64,000 bases of DNA from Phytophthora sp. 'mugwort' (Eukaryota; Oomycota; Peronosporomycetes; Peronosporales; Peronosporaceae), in contig JAUCEF010000006.1 of NCBI GenBank assembly GCA_033558025.1, forward strand, positions 3,968,001 through 4,032,000. The letters are read 5' to 3'. The stretch's first letter is position 1, and each line of letters opens with the position of its first letter. The notes beneath the pieces are model-generated. The model did no database searches and had not been told where the DNA came from. It saw nothing but the letters and a program-made list of their open reading frames with translations. The translations under genes were made by a program, and so were the position numbers. Below are positions 20,101-30,399 of the stretch, piece by piece.

Positions 20101-22214
20101 ACGTTTCTTCTCTCTTGAACCAGCATCTCCTTGGTCGAATACAGAGCTTGTTCTGAATTTAATTGAGCTGCTCTGGAATCGGCAAGTTGTCTGTCAAGAT
20201 CATTGTGCTGAATTGACCATGATTTTTCTCGCTCCTTGATCTGTAGCAGCTCTAACGATGTTTCTGCTGCATTCTCTTCCAGACATGCATTCACTGATAC
20301 GATTGCGTCCAATTTCGCCTGGTATTCGTGCGCCTGCTGCTTTAGCGCTTCTTCCAGTCGTGCTGAGAAAGCTGCATCTACAGTTTCGTGCGATGAAGGT
20401 CGCTCCATGCTTTCGTCCTTATCAGACTGGTTCTCGAGCAGGCGGTCTTGTAAATCATGCTTGTCGCGGAGCACAAAAGCCAGTTGTTTCGTCAGACCTA
20501 ACAGCATCATATTGAGGTTTTCCGCTTCACTGTTGATCGTTCCGGCGTCATCAATTCCACGGCGCTGTAGTTCCTCCTGAAGCACACCGAAGCGCTCCTC
20601 CATCTCTTCGTACTTCATCCTCCACTCAATGGCGTCAGCCGAAGGTTTATATTCATGAGCTCCTGGGCCACCAATTCCACGCAGCCGAAGCACCATTTTC
20701 AAGTGAGCGATATGTTGCTTTAAGTCCGTGCAAAGTGCCTGAAAGTTGCCATTCTGAAGCTGAAGGTACTCGCACGAGCGCTGTAGTCGATCGCTTTTCT
20801 CTGCCGTCGCTGCAAATGATTCCTCCAGCTCACGGAAACGGGTGTCAATGACAGGATCACATGGTCCCAGTCGATGTGTCGAGAGAGCCACCGACTGTTG
20901 ACTTAAACCTCCTTCTGACAATATTGCTCCTTGCTGACGAAGTAAATGAGATCCCGGAATATTACGAGCGATTTCTTGGTGTGCCTGCTGCAACTGTCGT
21001 CGCAGTCGTTGGATTTCTTCTTGCAAGAAGAGAGCACTACCGACTGAGTCTTCGCTGACGACTGCGTTGTTCTGGATCATCTTCGCTCGCTGTGCAAACT
21101 TAAGAGTTGAGAGTGTCTCAAACGCGGAATCTTCAGCAGGTGAGATAGTCGCAACCATGAACGTTTTCGAGTTGCCACCCAAAGAATCCTTTAAAAGGAA
21201 CGTCAGCTTGGAATCGCGGTAGTGAACGTGGCGATGCTTGCCTACAGACTGCTCTGACAGTCCCAAGATGACATTCCCAAGTGCAGACAGCGACTTGTTG
21301 ATACTACCAGCTTCCTTCAATCGTTCCCCCGCTGCGTCTGTGCTTCGTTGTCGCTCCGAACCTGCGAGATCCACCAAATTAAACCTCGACGTGCGAATCT
21401 TGGTGCCTTCTGCCGACATCTCCTTGGACTGCAACTGCAGGATGAACACACTGTGTGACCGACTGCTTTCTCTGTTCATGGACGTCTGTCGCACTCGTCG
21501 GTTCTGCGCTCCCACCGTCATCAGCTCTGCTGCTTTCTTCGAGTTGGTCACTACACTTTCAATCAGTCCTTCAACATGGACCCCTTTGCGTCCATTCTCT
21601 CTGAGCTGTAGTCCCGCAGAGTCCTTGCCACTACCCCCATCCAATAAATCATACACTCTTTCATTGTAAATCTCCAGAAAGGAGCATGCGAACGTGTGCT
21701 GCATGTTCTTCCCGCTGTCCTTGGTCACAACGTTGTCGAAGAGGTAATCGAACACCCGAGGCACGAGGCCGCGCAGTGCGAGCTGCTCCTGTGTTAGACC
21801 CTGCGCTACTGTGTCGATGACGTCGTCGGGGCCCTGCATTGTAAACGTCTTACCCGAGCCTGTCTGTCCATAGGCGAAGATGGTGCCGTTGTAGCCCTCG
21901 AGACAGGCCTGTGTAATAGGCGCTCCCACGACCTCAAACACATCGTTCTGGCTCGCGTCCTCTCCGAAAACGTGGTCAAACGTGAAGGTCTTGGCGGGTC
22001 CGTGCTTGCTGTGCAGAAAGACTGTCTGCTGCGTGGGGTCCGAGGCGGGGACCGTTACGCACTTCTTGGCGAACGATGCCGACGCGGACGCCGCAATGCT
22101 ACGAGCCAGGAAGCCCGCGGAGCCGCTCAGGGTCGTGGCATCGACACCGCGCTCACGCTCGTTGGGCGGCCGCACGCGACAGAAGACCTTGACGTTGGCG
22201 TCCGAGGCGTCCAT
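17115..22214 (-). CDS. Kinesin-12/KIF15-like plus-end motor
   Basis: One uninterrupted exon of 5.1 kb, 1699 residues. The motor domain covers about residues 7-385: KVFCRVRPP, the P-loop GQTGSGKT (116-123), NRESSRSH (switch I, 247-254), DLAGSE (switch II, 282-287), NKSLSALGNVI and the neck-side FAQRAKMIQNNAVVSED. The words TSMNRESSRSHSVF and ETLSTLKFAQRAK are closest to kinesin-12 (KIF15/PAKRP), motors of the spindle and, in plants, the phragmoplast; subfamily is inference. The next ~1200 residues are near-continuous coiled coil, implying a long dimeric rod. The C-terminal ~80 residues are Ser/Arg-rich and basic (STARAARLAARGRPISRSAS), a plausible second microtubule-binding tail. Confidence 0.9.
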   Translation of the reverse strand: MDASDANVKVFCRVRPPNERERGVDATTLSGSAGFLARSIAASASASFAKKCVTVPASDPTQQTVFLHSKHGPAKTFTFDHVFGEDASQNDVFEVVGAPITQACLEGYNGTIFAYGQTGSGKTFTMQGPDDVIDTVAQGLTQEQLALRGLVPRVFDYLFDNVVTKDSGKNMQHTFACSFLEIYNERVYDLLDGGSGKDSAGLQLRENGRKGVHVEGLIESVVTNSKKAAELMTVGAQNRRVRQTSMNRESSRSHSVFILQLQSKEMSAEGTKIRTSRFNLVDLAGSERQRSTDAAGERLKEAGSINKSLSALGNVILGLSEQSVGKHRHVHYRDSKLTFLLKDSLGGNSKTFMVATISPAEDSAFETLSTLKFAQRAKMIQNNAVVSEDSVGSALFLQEEIQRLRRQLQQAHQEIARNIPGSHLLRQQGAILSEGGLSQQSVALSTHRLGPCDPVIDTRFRELEESFAATAEKSDRLQRSCEYLQLQNGNFQALCTDLKQHIAHLKMVLRLRGIGGPGAHEYKPSADAIEWRMKYEEMEERFGVLQEELQRRGIDDAGTINSEAENLNMMLLGLTKQLAFVLRDKHDLQDRLLENQSDKDESMERPSSHETVDAAFSARLEEALKQQAHEYQAKLDAIVSVNACLEENAAETSLELLQIKEREKSWSIQHNDLDRQLADSRAAQLNSEQALYSTKEMLVQERRNVEELEMQLERTREGIRVEIEAALADASTANRDLESSKKLLQHQLASVTTELNQREHQVQEAEHSFAQLKVEMAHLEEVNQKTVLQLGEARDELKEAELQAAHFRAEITDRDKAIDELKRSEAAIADERIILEQKLEESINSIRQLHENVDATALKHLNAIESLKRQAEEEEQMLVEDFEKQLLVKDQHLQQLHAEFNEHRNKAEETDRLHSSVLEKKKAALAALQHQLDDQKMESKLALEDVEQKLFGAIADASKLSEEKDQIEAEHATAVQEIERLLDGVKKLETEKNAMISEIQSLSERAEQLTEKTRELEDQKTKLQNKCQYQQAQLSESEESIKTFTQDIEELEQKLTTQSSDVAELRKDLASAEEASRKAAITHAQQAHELSSSAEKVKELEQELAASKDSVENLTNKLEKAEGEIRDAEGTALHQMEEIKMYKGIQSTLCDEVKKLELDRLELAESLKIEIESKQDVEQKCAEAQEVWLEEKNKLTKHSQKVISSLKKRVDELGLGEETLLAQKHDLEQENEALKTSVAEKNRDVQELSDRISHKEDTICVLEASATDSAATQGQLTGTVAELRSRLRDLERLLVEQQDTVSKQETELTEKATAISERDDTIASLEERVRNEEAEWGLKTREYKAELEAAQGRVQAFEELVAEKTAIFAKIEETLVVEKLSLEQKLDENEEILAQHIDQLMHEIKQLGSTIGDKDAKLQLANKSLVELKDAAEDGNNAKFKELQAAIEELETKYNVVVAENARLKEKRVSELKEREEELNRRSSEIGAAEEHNKTVRKALEAQQAAAESALKEAKTKAVSQDVLGQAKRKFLTEKVKLQREIQTLTKKLETVSKENEKLVGHHNSRQKIQHHVKVKEENNRLLDQVRQLTDDKFKLQRSLEKFQSLLKEKENIGVESTSNTPPSVSPASSSSSKSHTSKKIKRPSLGSVSSATTSTATSTARAARLAARGRPISRSASPGPTKKRGRIHSSAAGPGWQR

Positions 22215-22481
22215 GCCGGTAATTAGTCCCTTTAGCTTCTTGGCGCGCTATTTGCTATTTCACTAGAAATTTGAATTTGCCTAATTCAAATAGAGATGTG
22301 ATAATATCTACCAATCGATGGTATAGTTGATTTTATTAGCCAATTAGGAACTGTAGATTATTGAAATAGCGAATAACGATATTCCTACTCCGTATAAGAT
22401 ATTCTGCGGCCCTTTAGTGGGAACACGTTTAGATACTCTCCAGTATGGTAGGGGATATGAGATCGTCCATTTTTCGAATTG
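22215..22481. other. AT-rich kinesin upstream region
   Basis: 267 bases between the kinesin start and the hAT target-site duplication. AT-rich; contains the kinesin promoter. No element identified. Confidence 0.35.
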
Positions 22482-22489
22482 CTTATTGC
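22482..22489 (+). repeat. hAT target-site duplication, left
   Basis: CTTATTGC, identical to 26059-26066. Eight bases is the duplication length made by hAT transposases. Confidence 0.85.
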
Positions 22490-22639
22490 CAGGGATGCGC
22501 AAAAACTAACTGGCCTTTCAATAATCCCATTAAATCAGTCGAAATTATTTATTAGGCTGGAGGTCAATCACGGCCAATAATCGACAAGTTTGGACGTGTG
22601 GTTTGCGGCCCACCCACGCACGTGAGACAGTATTTATAG

Positions 22640-24252
22640 TAGTGGCTGTGATCGGTTGCCTCTCTCGCTCAAACGTGCGTCTCCCCCCGACAACTCGCTG
22701 CAACTCTTGATAGGGTCTTGGCTACAACCGGGCACCGCAACCACGGAAAGCCAGAAAGAGCTGGCGAATGTAGCAATCAGCTGGAACTCAGATGGAGAAT
22801 GGATCGTGAAACTCTCGAGACAACTACCAGATAGAGAGCAATGCAGGAGTCAGGAGGAGGCCCAGTTTTGACCAACTTACCAATGGGCTGACAATCCTGG
22901 ATCATGGATTAAACAGGCAGCATTTTAACTGCAAAGAAGCCGAACCTGCGCAATAGAGGAACTCAATATCCAGCGGACAGGGCTCAGAACCTACGTCATG
23001 ACGATACCAACGAAAGGATCAGCAGCTCACGAGCAAGCGAAGCTGCGAAGATGGGGAATAACAGTACTCAGTGGATCCCCCACCCCACCCCGATGGCGAT
23101 TGGAGAAGTGACGCAGACCGGAAACGAGGTACGGATGCGGCACCCTACCAAACTAAACTTCGACTACAAATGGGAAAGCCGTGGAGACGGATTTTCAATT
23201 CACGGGACGATGCGCTCCACACGAGGAGTTCACAGGGACGTGATAGAGCTCCAACAACAGCAGAATGGAATTCACTGGAAGATAGCAACCACGACGGTCG
23301 AAGATAGGAGAATAGCGGCAGATATTAACAAGCTACGGAGATATGATTACGAAGGCAGCATCGTGTTTACGCGCATCCGCGCCTACACCGGTTTCCATGG
23401 GTGGTACCAGGCACCATTAGCGAACAAGCATGTAGTTGCGGCAATTAAGAAAAAGCCCTTCAAGCGATACCGAGGCGCGAATAACAAGTTGTACGGAACG
23501 ATACAACGGATGGCGGAGAAAGCGAGTGAAAGTGGGTGGCAAGCAGCGGCGCTCCAAAAACACCAAAACGTTTGTGGGCATACCACAATGGACTCACTGA
23601 ATAGCAGGTTTGGGTGGCGTACCGCGTAGCGGTGCGCCAACTAAATCTGTTTCATAAAGGATGAATACTAGACATCAGCTGCAGCAAACTGCAATGCTTC
23701 AAGGCAAGAAGGAGACCATAAAGCACATATTATGGGAGTGCCCATGTGCACAAGCATGCTGGCAACAACTCATCTGCCACTGGACAGGGTAGAGATGGAA
23801 ATATGGCAATGTTCAGAGGTTCATACGCAACTGCGCCAGCCGAAGTGTGCCAAGCGTATTCAGAGCAGTAAAAGATCGAATTGAAGCGGAACACCCGGAT
23901 GACGAGGAACAGTACACGATGGAGTGGAAGGGCGCATGTGGCGCATCCTGAGCAGCCGATGCATCACCAGCCTCTGGATACAGAGAAAAAGAGTAGTGTT
24001 CAAGGAGGGGGAATTGACGATAGAATGCAGCGTGTATGAATACGGGGCAGCAGGGATGCGCAGGCGGCCGGAAACGATAATCAAAGGAACACGACTGCTC
24101 CAATGCCAAAATGCATTGGAAAAGCAGCCGCGAGAGCAGTCATCATCAGACACGCCCCGTACAATCACCGGAGCGCCCAGCGGAACCGGCAGTGCTAACC
24201 AGGCTTAGGACATACCAGACATCTAGTCGCCTAGAGTAGGTCAAATGGAATA

Positions 24253-24303
<51 letters not shown>
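22640..24303 (+). mobile_element. 5'-truncated LINE fragment nested in the hAT element
   Basis: Plus-strand frames carry pieces of a non-LTR retrotransposon 3' region. The clearest is KETIKHILWECPCAQACWQQ near 23710-23775, the zinc-binding motif found after LINE reverse transcriptases. A 192-residue open stretch at 23051-23629 (FHGWYQAPLANKHVV and so on) belongs to the same fragment but is not recognised. Many stops and shifts are present. The 3' end is the (TC)n tract at 24256-24303, which probably served as the LINE tail. The left boundary is approximate and I could not identify a target-site duplication. Confidence 0.5.
24256..24303 (+). repeat. (TC)24 microsatellite
   Basis: Forty-eight bases of uninterrupted TC dinucleotides at the probable 3' end of the nested LINE fragment. 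Confidence 0.95.
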
Positions 24304-24305
<2 letters not shown>

Positions 24306-24394
24306 GCTCATACGTGGATGTTTAAATACATCACTTCTCGATTCGCCGAAGTTTCCACCCCACCAGCCCCCAAGCCTCTTCTCCCACCTACCAC

Positions 24395-25900
24395 CATGTC
24401 GACAATGATGGCGCCCGCGCCGACTCCGCGCCAGCTCTGCGAGATAATCTTTGTCGAACGGCCGCTACCATTGCCGTCTTTGTAGCAGCAACCGCGCAAA
24501 GCCCACGAACGGCGGGTACACGAATGACCTCGACCACCTCCACCGTGCCCACCGCAACGTCTTCGTGGATGAGTTCGCGATTCTGGCTCGCCAGACAAAC
24601 ACCATGCTCGAGCACGTGCGCATGACAGTCGACCGTCGGACCATGGAACGTGTACCAGTGGATCCGCTAGGTGGTTATGGACCACCGCGAGCTTGTCTTC
24701 TGCGAGAAGAAGCGGACGCGCAAGTACTCGTCCCTTGAGCCCTTCAACCGAGCGACCCTGAAGAACCACATGGTGGACGTGGAAGACGCCATCCGCGAAC
24801 CTTAGCCAGCAAGCCCTTCGCGTTGATCGTTGACGCGAGGACCGAAGGGTCCACGAATTTACGCGGCTGTAATCGACGTCATGCCATCCTCCACGCCAAG
24901 CAGCGATAATGAGAAGTTCCTCCTTTGTTTCTCGCCGTACGGAGACGAGAGCGACATGAGCACCGACGCGTTCATCGACCTGATCGCTACGTGTTAGACA
25001 CGTACCATCTGGACATCACCTACCTGTGCTTCTACGTGTGCGACCACGCGTCCGTCAACTTATCGCTGTCCGCGCGGACGCTGGTCTCAAACGACGGTGG
25101 GCTGTACCAGCCATCGTCTTCAGCTGGCCGTCCAACAAGTACTTGCTCCGCACGAAGCAATCCTCGTCAAGGTCAATAGCCTCATGGTGAAGTTTGAACG
25201 GCATCAAGGACCACCATCGCTTTCGTGAAGCCGGGGCGTTAATGCCCGTGCTTCGAACTACGACGAGATGGAGCAGCATTTATGCTATGCCAGACCACTA
25301 CATGGTCATCAAGGACCATGTCGATCGCTCCGACCCCAAGACGATCGACTGCCTCCTCGCACCACGAGAAAAGATCAAGCCTCGCACCTCTTCGAGTCGC
25401 TGGGGAACGTCAAGGAGTGTCAACATGCGGCTCCGGAATGGTCTCCAGGGAGATCGTGAATTCTCTCTTCTCGAAGTGCGGCGCCTTTTCGACCGGGTAA
25501 TTCAGCTCTTTCCTGTGACCGAGAGGTACCTGGCACCAACCGCCTCTAGCGTCGTCAAGGCACTGCACTTCGAGCTCGGCGTCGTGAAGGTTTTGGCCGG
25601 GTGTGAGCAGCGTCTGAACGCCTCAGAAGCTACTGCGCTTAGTCGTCTCGTGCACGACGACAAAGGTGACGAAGCAGCAGAAGAAGAGAGCATTGGATTA
25701 GCAGACTGTGTACTGGCGTGAGGAGGACCCCCCCCCGTCTCACTACATGGACCTGCACTGGATCCCCAGCATGTCCAACGAGGTAGCCAGACGGTTCTCA
25801 CGCGCCGGCCGCATGTGGAGCGAGTACTGGCGTGCGATGCATAAACGATGCTAGAGGCGCTTCTTTTCTTGATTACAACTGTAACCTATGGGACGCTTAG
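24395..25900 (+). pseudogene. Broken hAT transposase
   Basis: Starts at an ATG in good context (ACCATGTCG, 24395) but shifts frame within 100 bases. The next frame shows a BED-type zinc finger (YHCRLCSSN, then DLDHLHRAH, near 24455-24550). Further frames contain the middle of the protein, and the end reads EVARRFSRAGRMWSEYWRAM followed after a stop by LEALLFLDYNCNLWDA. That is the hAT C-terminal dimerisation segment. At least three frameshifts and several stops are present. Confidence 0.6.
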
Positions 25901-26058
25901 TTGGTTGCCGCTGCTATCCGCCGTGGGGGTCGCAATGTGCGACAGCGTTTGGCGTGAGCCAGAGAGTCGAGTCGTCGATCCCAATAAACAATTGACCAAT
26001 ATTGATTGACGTTTTTCTGGCTGGCAATAAAATAACAACACTATTTTGCGCATCCCTG

Positions 26059-26066
26059 CTTATTGC
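26059..26066 (+). repeat. hAT target-site duplication, right
   Basis: CTTATTGC, directly after the right terminal inverted repeat and identical to 22482-22489. Confidence 0.85.
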
Positions 26067-26370
26067 CTCATTAAGCTTTCACTTGCAACATAGCATAGCC
26101 TTAAATGCCGTTATTTAAGGATATTTCCAAATTGCTAGTTTATGCACTGCAATAGTCGTTTTAGAGCATCTCCAACGGTGCACTGTAAACGATAACGGTA
26201 AAGGATACAGCGTGATAAGTTTACCGTGGCATGGGTTTTTATTCCCACCGGCGCACTGCAAAACCGGAAATTTACACCGATAAATGTGCCGTTCACTCGG
26301 CAAAACTATCAAACTTGCCGTGCGGACGCCGAAGGGCCGCCAGATAGAACTAAGCTGTGCTCATCTGACA

Positions 26371-26472
26371 CTCAGAGCCTCGCTGCCACTCAGAGACCCG
26401 CTGCCACTCAGAGCCTCGCTGCGCTGAAGAGACCCGCTGCCACTCAAAAACCTGCTGTCACTCAGATCCAGT
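26371..26472 (+). repeat. Minisatellite, ~18-bp units
   Basis: About five imperfect tandem copies of a unit like CTCAGAGCCTCGCTGCCA, alternating CCTCGCTG and CCCGCTG cores. It lies inside the Harbinger element. Confidence 0.7.
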
Positions 26473-26518
26473 TCTAGCTCAGGAGACCCGGTGCGCCTGT
26501 GCTACTCGAAGAAACAAA

Positions 26519-27070
26519 ATGGCATCGGGTTCGTCAGCGCTGGAAGATACTGAAGCAACCGTAAGATTGGATTCGCCGATGCTCCAAGCGAACACCCTTC
26601 CGGTTCTTGCATTGCTGGCGAGTTCTGTCCAAGAAGCCTAAGTGAAAAGCTCACCGAGAAAAGAAGTGCGCTCCTTATTTGCAGCTGGCAGTGGCCTCGA
26701 ACGACACGACGTCTTTCGAAGCAGCATCAGGTCGTTTGAGTCGAATGACAAGACCACAAGGCAACAGGGCAACAAAGGCGTCTGTCCGAGCCGCGTCTTC
26801 CATGGAGAATACACAAAAGCAATTGGCGGATGCAACTTTGGAGATGACTACGGCTAGTCACAAATGGGCTCGAGCTCTAGAGAAGCAAACATGTAGTCTC
26901 TTTTGAAGATCCAGTTGGACGAGCCAGATGCTGATGTCCAAGAGTACTTTCGGCTCCGACGTGCTGCTGTGCTTGCCCAGACGAGAGGCAGCAACGAGGA
27001 AAATGAGCCCGGAAATACCCTCCAGCCGTTGCCCTTCGACGATGGAGACAATACAGAAACCCATTCATAG
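26519..27070 (+). pseudogene. Possible Harbinger accessory (ORF2) remnant
   Basis: ATG at 26519 in good context (AAAATGG) opens a frame starting MASGSSALEDTEATVRLD that soon stops at 26639; another frame continues with LQLAVASNDTTSFEAASGRL and Gln/Glu/Ala-rich sequence to about 27070. PIF/Harbinger elements often carry a Myb/SANT-like second gene on the opposite strand to the transposase, which fits position and strand, but I see no clear SANT domain. Low certainty. Confidence 0.3.
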
Positions 27071-27169
27071 GATATTGTAGCAACCAATGTAGCGCAGGAT
27101 CCACCTATAAATGCAACAGATGCAATTCACCGCCTGGGTAGGACGATCCACGCGGACGCATTTGCAGTC

Positions 27170-28435
27170 TCAGAGACGGTTGCGCACTTGTCGTTCCATA
27201 AGTGCTCCACTAAATCATCGCGTAGCGCCATGTGTGCTTCATCATGAGCGTCTGAGAGCTGCTACAGGAGAGAGTCGAACGTAATTGTTGTACCTGCCGC
27301 CGAAGGCGCTGCGACTCTCTCTATGTAGACGTCATCAAACCCATCTTCTTTTTCGGCTTCAATAATCATATTGTGCATTATAACACATGCACGCCATTCA
27401 CCCCTCAGCATATCTTGCTCCCACAAATGAGCTGGATAAGCAAGCAGTGCGAATCGTCCTTGTAGGATATTGAAACACCGTTCGACGTTTTTGCGAGCTC
27501 CTAATTGTATTTTTTTGCGTAATTCTTGTGCTTTTCATTTAAAAGATTGGAGATGGTCTTCATAAATACCGACCACTCGGTATGCCATCGCACAAAAGAT
27601 AACACATTTTGTACTCGTTTCCGTTCACGCGGAAATAATGGTTGGGCGCCTCACCACTAAGTCACTTCAAGTGACCTGTCAACGACGTTAATGTCGTTCG
27701 TTATTCGACCAAGTAAGGCCAGCATACGAATGCCAATTCACATATTGTGCATTGCGACCGAATCCATAATGATGGACCGCTCTCCGTCTTTGTCTTGGAA
27801 CATGTCCTGCCAGCCCGCAGGACAATTTTCCAAGTCCAGTGGGTACAATCAAGCGCCCCGCACATCTCCGGAAATCCTCGCTGTTCGTTAAATGCTGTGT
27901 AGCGCTTGATGTCAGCAGGGGTTGGCTCACGTCGATACTCATCGTTAAACTTAGCCAGCACAGCTGCAGTGAAGCGCTGGAACGCTTCTGCTGCAGTGCT
28001 TTCGCCCAGGCGAACGTGCTCGTCGGTGGCATCAGCGGCTAGCCCGTAGCAATATATTGCGCAGCACGACCGTCACTTTCTAGATGAGCGACAGCCCAGA
28101 TTTACCAGTTGCATCGTACTGCTGGTGAAAGTAGCCATCCATTTCCATGACACCGGCCAGCAATTTGTGAAATACGCGGGGAGGCATTCAAAATCGCCGG
28201 CGGAACACCGCTCAGTATACACCGGATCATCCGCAAAGTAGTCGAGAAATAGGCGCCAATGTCCCGCAGCGTTGTCCCGCTTGGTGTTTGGGCTGCGACC
28301 CGGGCGGGAGCCACCGCGCGATCGTGGCCTCTCCATGAACTCTAAGCATGTGCAAGCGTTGAGAGCACTAAGTATTGCCGTGTCTGCAGCATCTTCTTCT
28401 TCAGCTTCGGCGTGGGTCGCCACAACACGCTTCAT
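27170..28435 (-). pseudogene. Broken Harbinger transposase (DDE type)
   Basis: Reading minus, ATG at 28435 begins MKRVVATHAEAEEED and continues with SRPGRSPNTKRDNAAGHWRL and YFADDPVYTE, a standard start for plant- and oomycete-type Harbinger transposases. After shifts, GFPEMCGALDCTHWTWK (around 27840) carries the first catalytic Asp in its LDCTHW context. A one-base loss in the A run right after this breaks the frame; the next frame resumes with NCPAGWQDMFQDKDGERS and RITNDINVVDRS, interrupted by one TGA. The C-terminal part near 27250-27490 includes WRACVIMHNMIIEAEK. Not functional as it stands. Confidence 0.65.
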
Positions 28436-28614
28436 TCGCTTCTTCCATCCAGTAGCGCCCGTTAGATGCCGGAGTGGGGGGGGATGCTAATACCGGTGGG
28501 AGAAATTATACCGTGGTGGGAAATATTGGTAGAGTGCTTGTAAATTACACCGTACGTGCCCCCAGTTTTGTTTTACTGTTTACCGTTTACAGTGCCCCGT
28601 TGGAGATGCTCTTA

Positions 28615-30399
28615 GAGTAAGAGCTTATTTTTTTATTAATTTGGTTTCACTTGGCAAGTAATAAACTTCACCTATGACTACTGCTGGAAACAGTAATTGT
28701 AAGTCTTCTTCTACAACAACAAGAAGTCTCCTGACTTTGACTGGAGGTGTCTGTATCCTTGCTTAACGAGATAGTATGCATTCAGTAAGTTACTACCACA
28801 CTTGGGTTCATACGACATGTCCGTTAATGATAATGCCTTCCAGTATCCTTTAGGGTTCAAAGCACTCAGTAAATTGTTCAGTAGGTGTGCTGTGTCAAAC
28901 TTACCGTACGTGAAAATTTGGTTTTGCCTGAAGCTACCCTTAAACCAGCTTGAGTCTGGCATACTAGCTCTGCCTGCACCCATAACGACGACCCACATAT
29001 CGTCGATTGGTGTTATCATCTTTAAGGATCTCAAATAGGAAGTATGTTGCTTATGTACCTCTTCTTTAACCCCCTCAATATTTATGGCGACTTAACAGGG
29101 CTCTGTGCCGAGTTGCCATTGTCCTCAAGACCCTCATGGGGGGCTGGGTCCAAAATCTCGATCCATTGCTTCGTCTTCAGCACATTCCTCAAGATCGCCA
29201 CCAGACTTTAGCATCGGCGGTATATAGTACTTGAAAAGAATGTTATGTGTGCCCGTGGGTAATTTTTGGGCTACCATCCGTTTTGGAGGTGATATGGCAT
29301 CACATGACCATCTATCCATCACATCCTTTGGCCTATTTTTGCGACAGGGTCCTATTTCCTTTTGTTTGAATGGCTTCACAAAAAGTCGTTATTAACCAGT
29401 TAGAGCACAGCCTACTTTACTTATTAGCCTATCAAGGTACTTCAATTCACAGTATACAAACTGATAAATATTTTCGCACAACAGTCTGCGCCGTGCCTGA
29501 TTCCCCTGTGCTCTTTCGGATCAGCGAGCTCTTCGCTTCGATCGCCATCCAGCGGCTATCCAAACAGGAGCGATTGGTTCGACGCGAAATTCGGGGTGGC
29601 TCGAGTAGGAAGGCCTGTGCGCGCGTAAACTGATGGACGTGCGCATAATCCACCTGCAAAATATTATAGCGTAAGGCCGAGGTAATTGAATTTGGTAGGT
29701 GTAGGAAGTAAGAGTACTATTCCGTCCGAGGCACCACTCTTTTCATTAAACCAGGATATTTACTATAGCAGGTCCATTGCCGACATACACACAAACCATA
29801 ACCACGTGCTCAGGTCTCGACAGACAGATATCGCGCGGCTCCTGCAGAGCAATCCAATCCCATAGGCCCTTCTCGAGCCGGATCGACACCGCCATGAGGG
29901 TCGTTCGCCCGTTGTCGTCGTCGCATGTGCTTGCCATAATCGCCGTTGCCTTCCGGAAGGTGTAGCTGATAGTGCCATATCGGGAATGCTATCCGAACGA
30001 CCTCCAAAAGCAATTATTATAAATTGGATAGAGTTTATATATGTACCACAGGAAAGGATAGGATGGCGGAATCTGTACCTGCATATTTGTGCAATTGTCT
30101 ATAATATTTTAGAGCAAGCAGACGCATTAAAAAGTGTTTAAATAAGTTCGTACGGTTATTAAAGTTGAAAATCCATTTATATTCTGTGTATCCAGGGTCG
30201 TCTTCAGTAATGTACTACATCTGTGAGGAAATTACTGCTCGCTGAGAAAACAAATCGAAGCGCTCAGCCTCGTTTACTTCGGTGAATATAAGATATGCAG
30301 AGGTACGCTCTTCCCTAGTAAAATAAACGGATCAAACTCAGAGATCGGTGAGAGGGGTAGCATTGTAGTGGGCGGCGCAACGCCAGTGTGTAGTGCAGA
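28615..30399. other. Repeat-like region without recognised genes
   Basis: About 1.8 kb, mostly AT-rich. Minus-strand open stretches at 28711-29034 (MRSLKMITPIDDMWVVVMGA at its start), 29134-29379 and 29447-29659 do not match any family I recognise and are bounded by stops. The pieces could be exons of an unknown gene, but splice signals linking them are not convincing. Decayed transposon sequence is more likely given both neighbours. Confidence 0.3.

Larger units (their letters stand above)
22490..26058 (+). mobile_element. hAT-family DNA transposon with nested LINE
   Basis: The ends are inverted copies of CAGGGATGCGCAAAA (22490-22504 and 26044-26058), a hAT-type terminus, and both are flanked by the same 8-bp duplication. 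The element is 3569 bases. Inside, plus strand, 24395-25900 holds a broken transposase with a BED-type finger and the hAT C-terminal dimerisation region. About 22640-24303 is foreign: remains of a LINE ending in a TC tract. Perfect duplications and termini with a decayed gene mean this copy can no longer make its own transposase. Confidence 0.85.
26164..28611 (-). mobile_element. PIF/Harbinger DNA transposon
   Basis: The ends are inverted copies beginning GAGCATCTCCAACGG, continuing through CACTGTAAACG at both ends with few differences (~30 bp). They are flanked by TTA on both sides (26161-26163, 28612-28614), the 3-bp target preference of PIF/Harbinger. The element is 2448 bases. The minus strand encodes a broken Harbinger transposase, and a plus-strand open stretch near 26519-27070 may be the remnant of the second, DNA-binding gene of such elements. 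A short Ser/Thr/Ala-coding minisatellite lies near the left end. Confidence 0.82.

Noticed and set aside
23051..23629. 192-codon plus-strand frame as an independent gene
   Set aside because: It lies inside a hAT element and is flanked by LINE remains in the same strand; treated as part of the nested LINE fragment.
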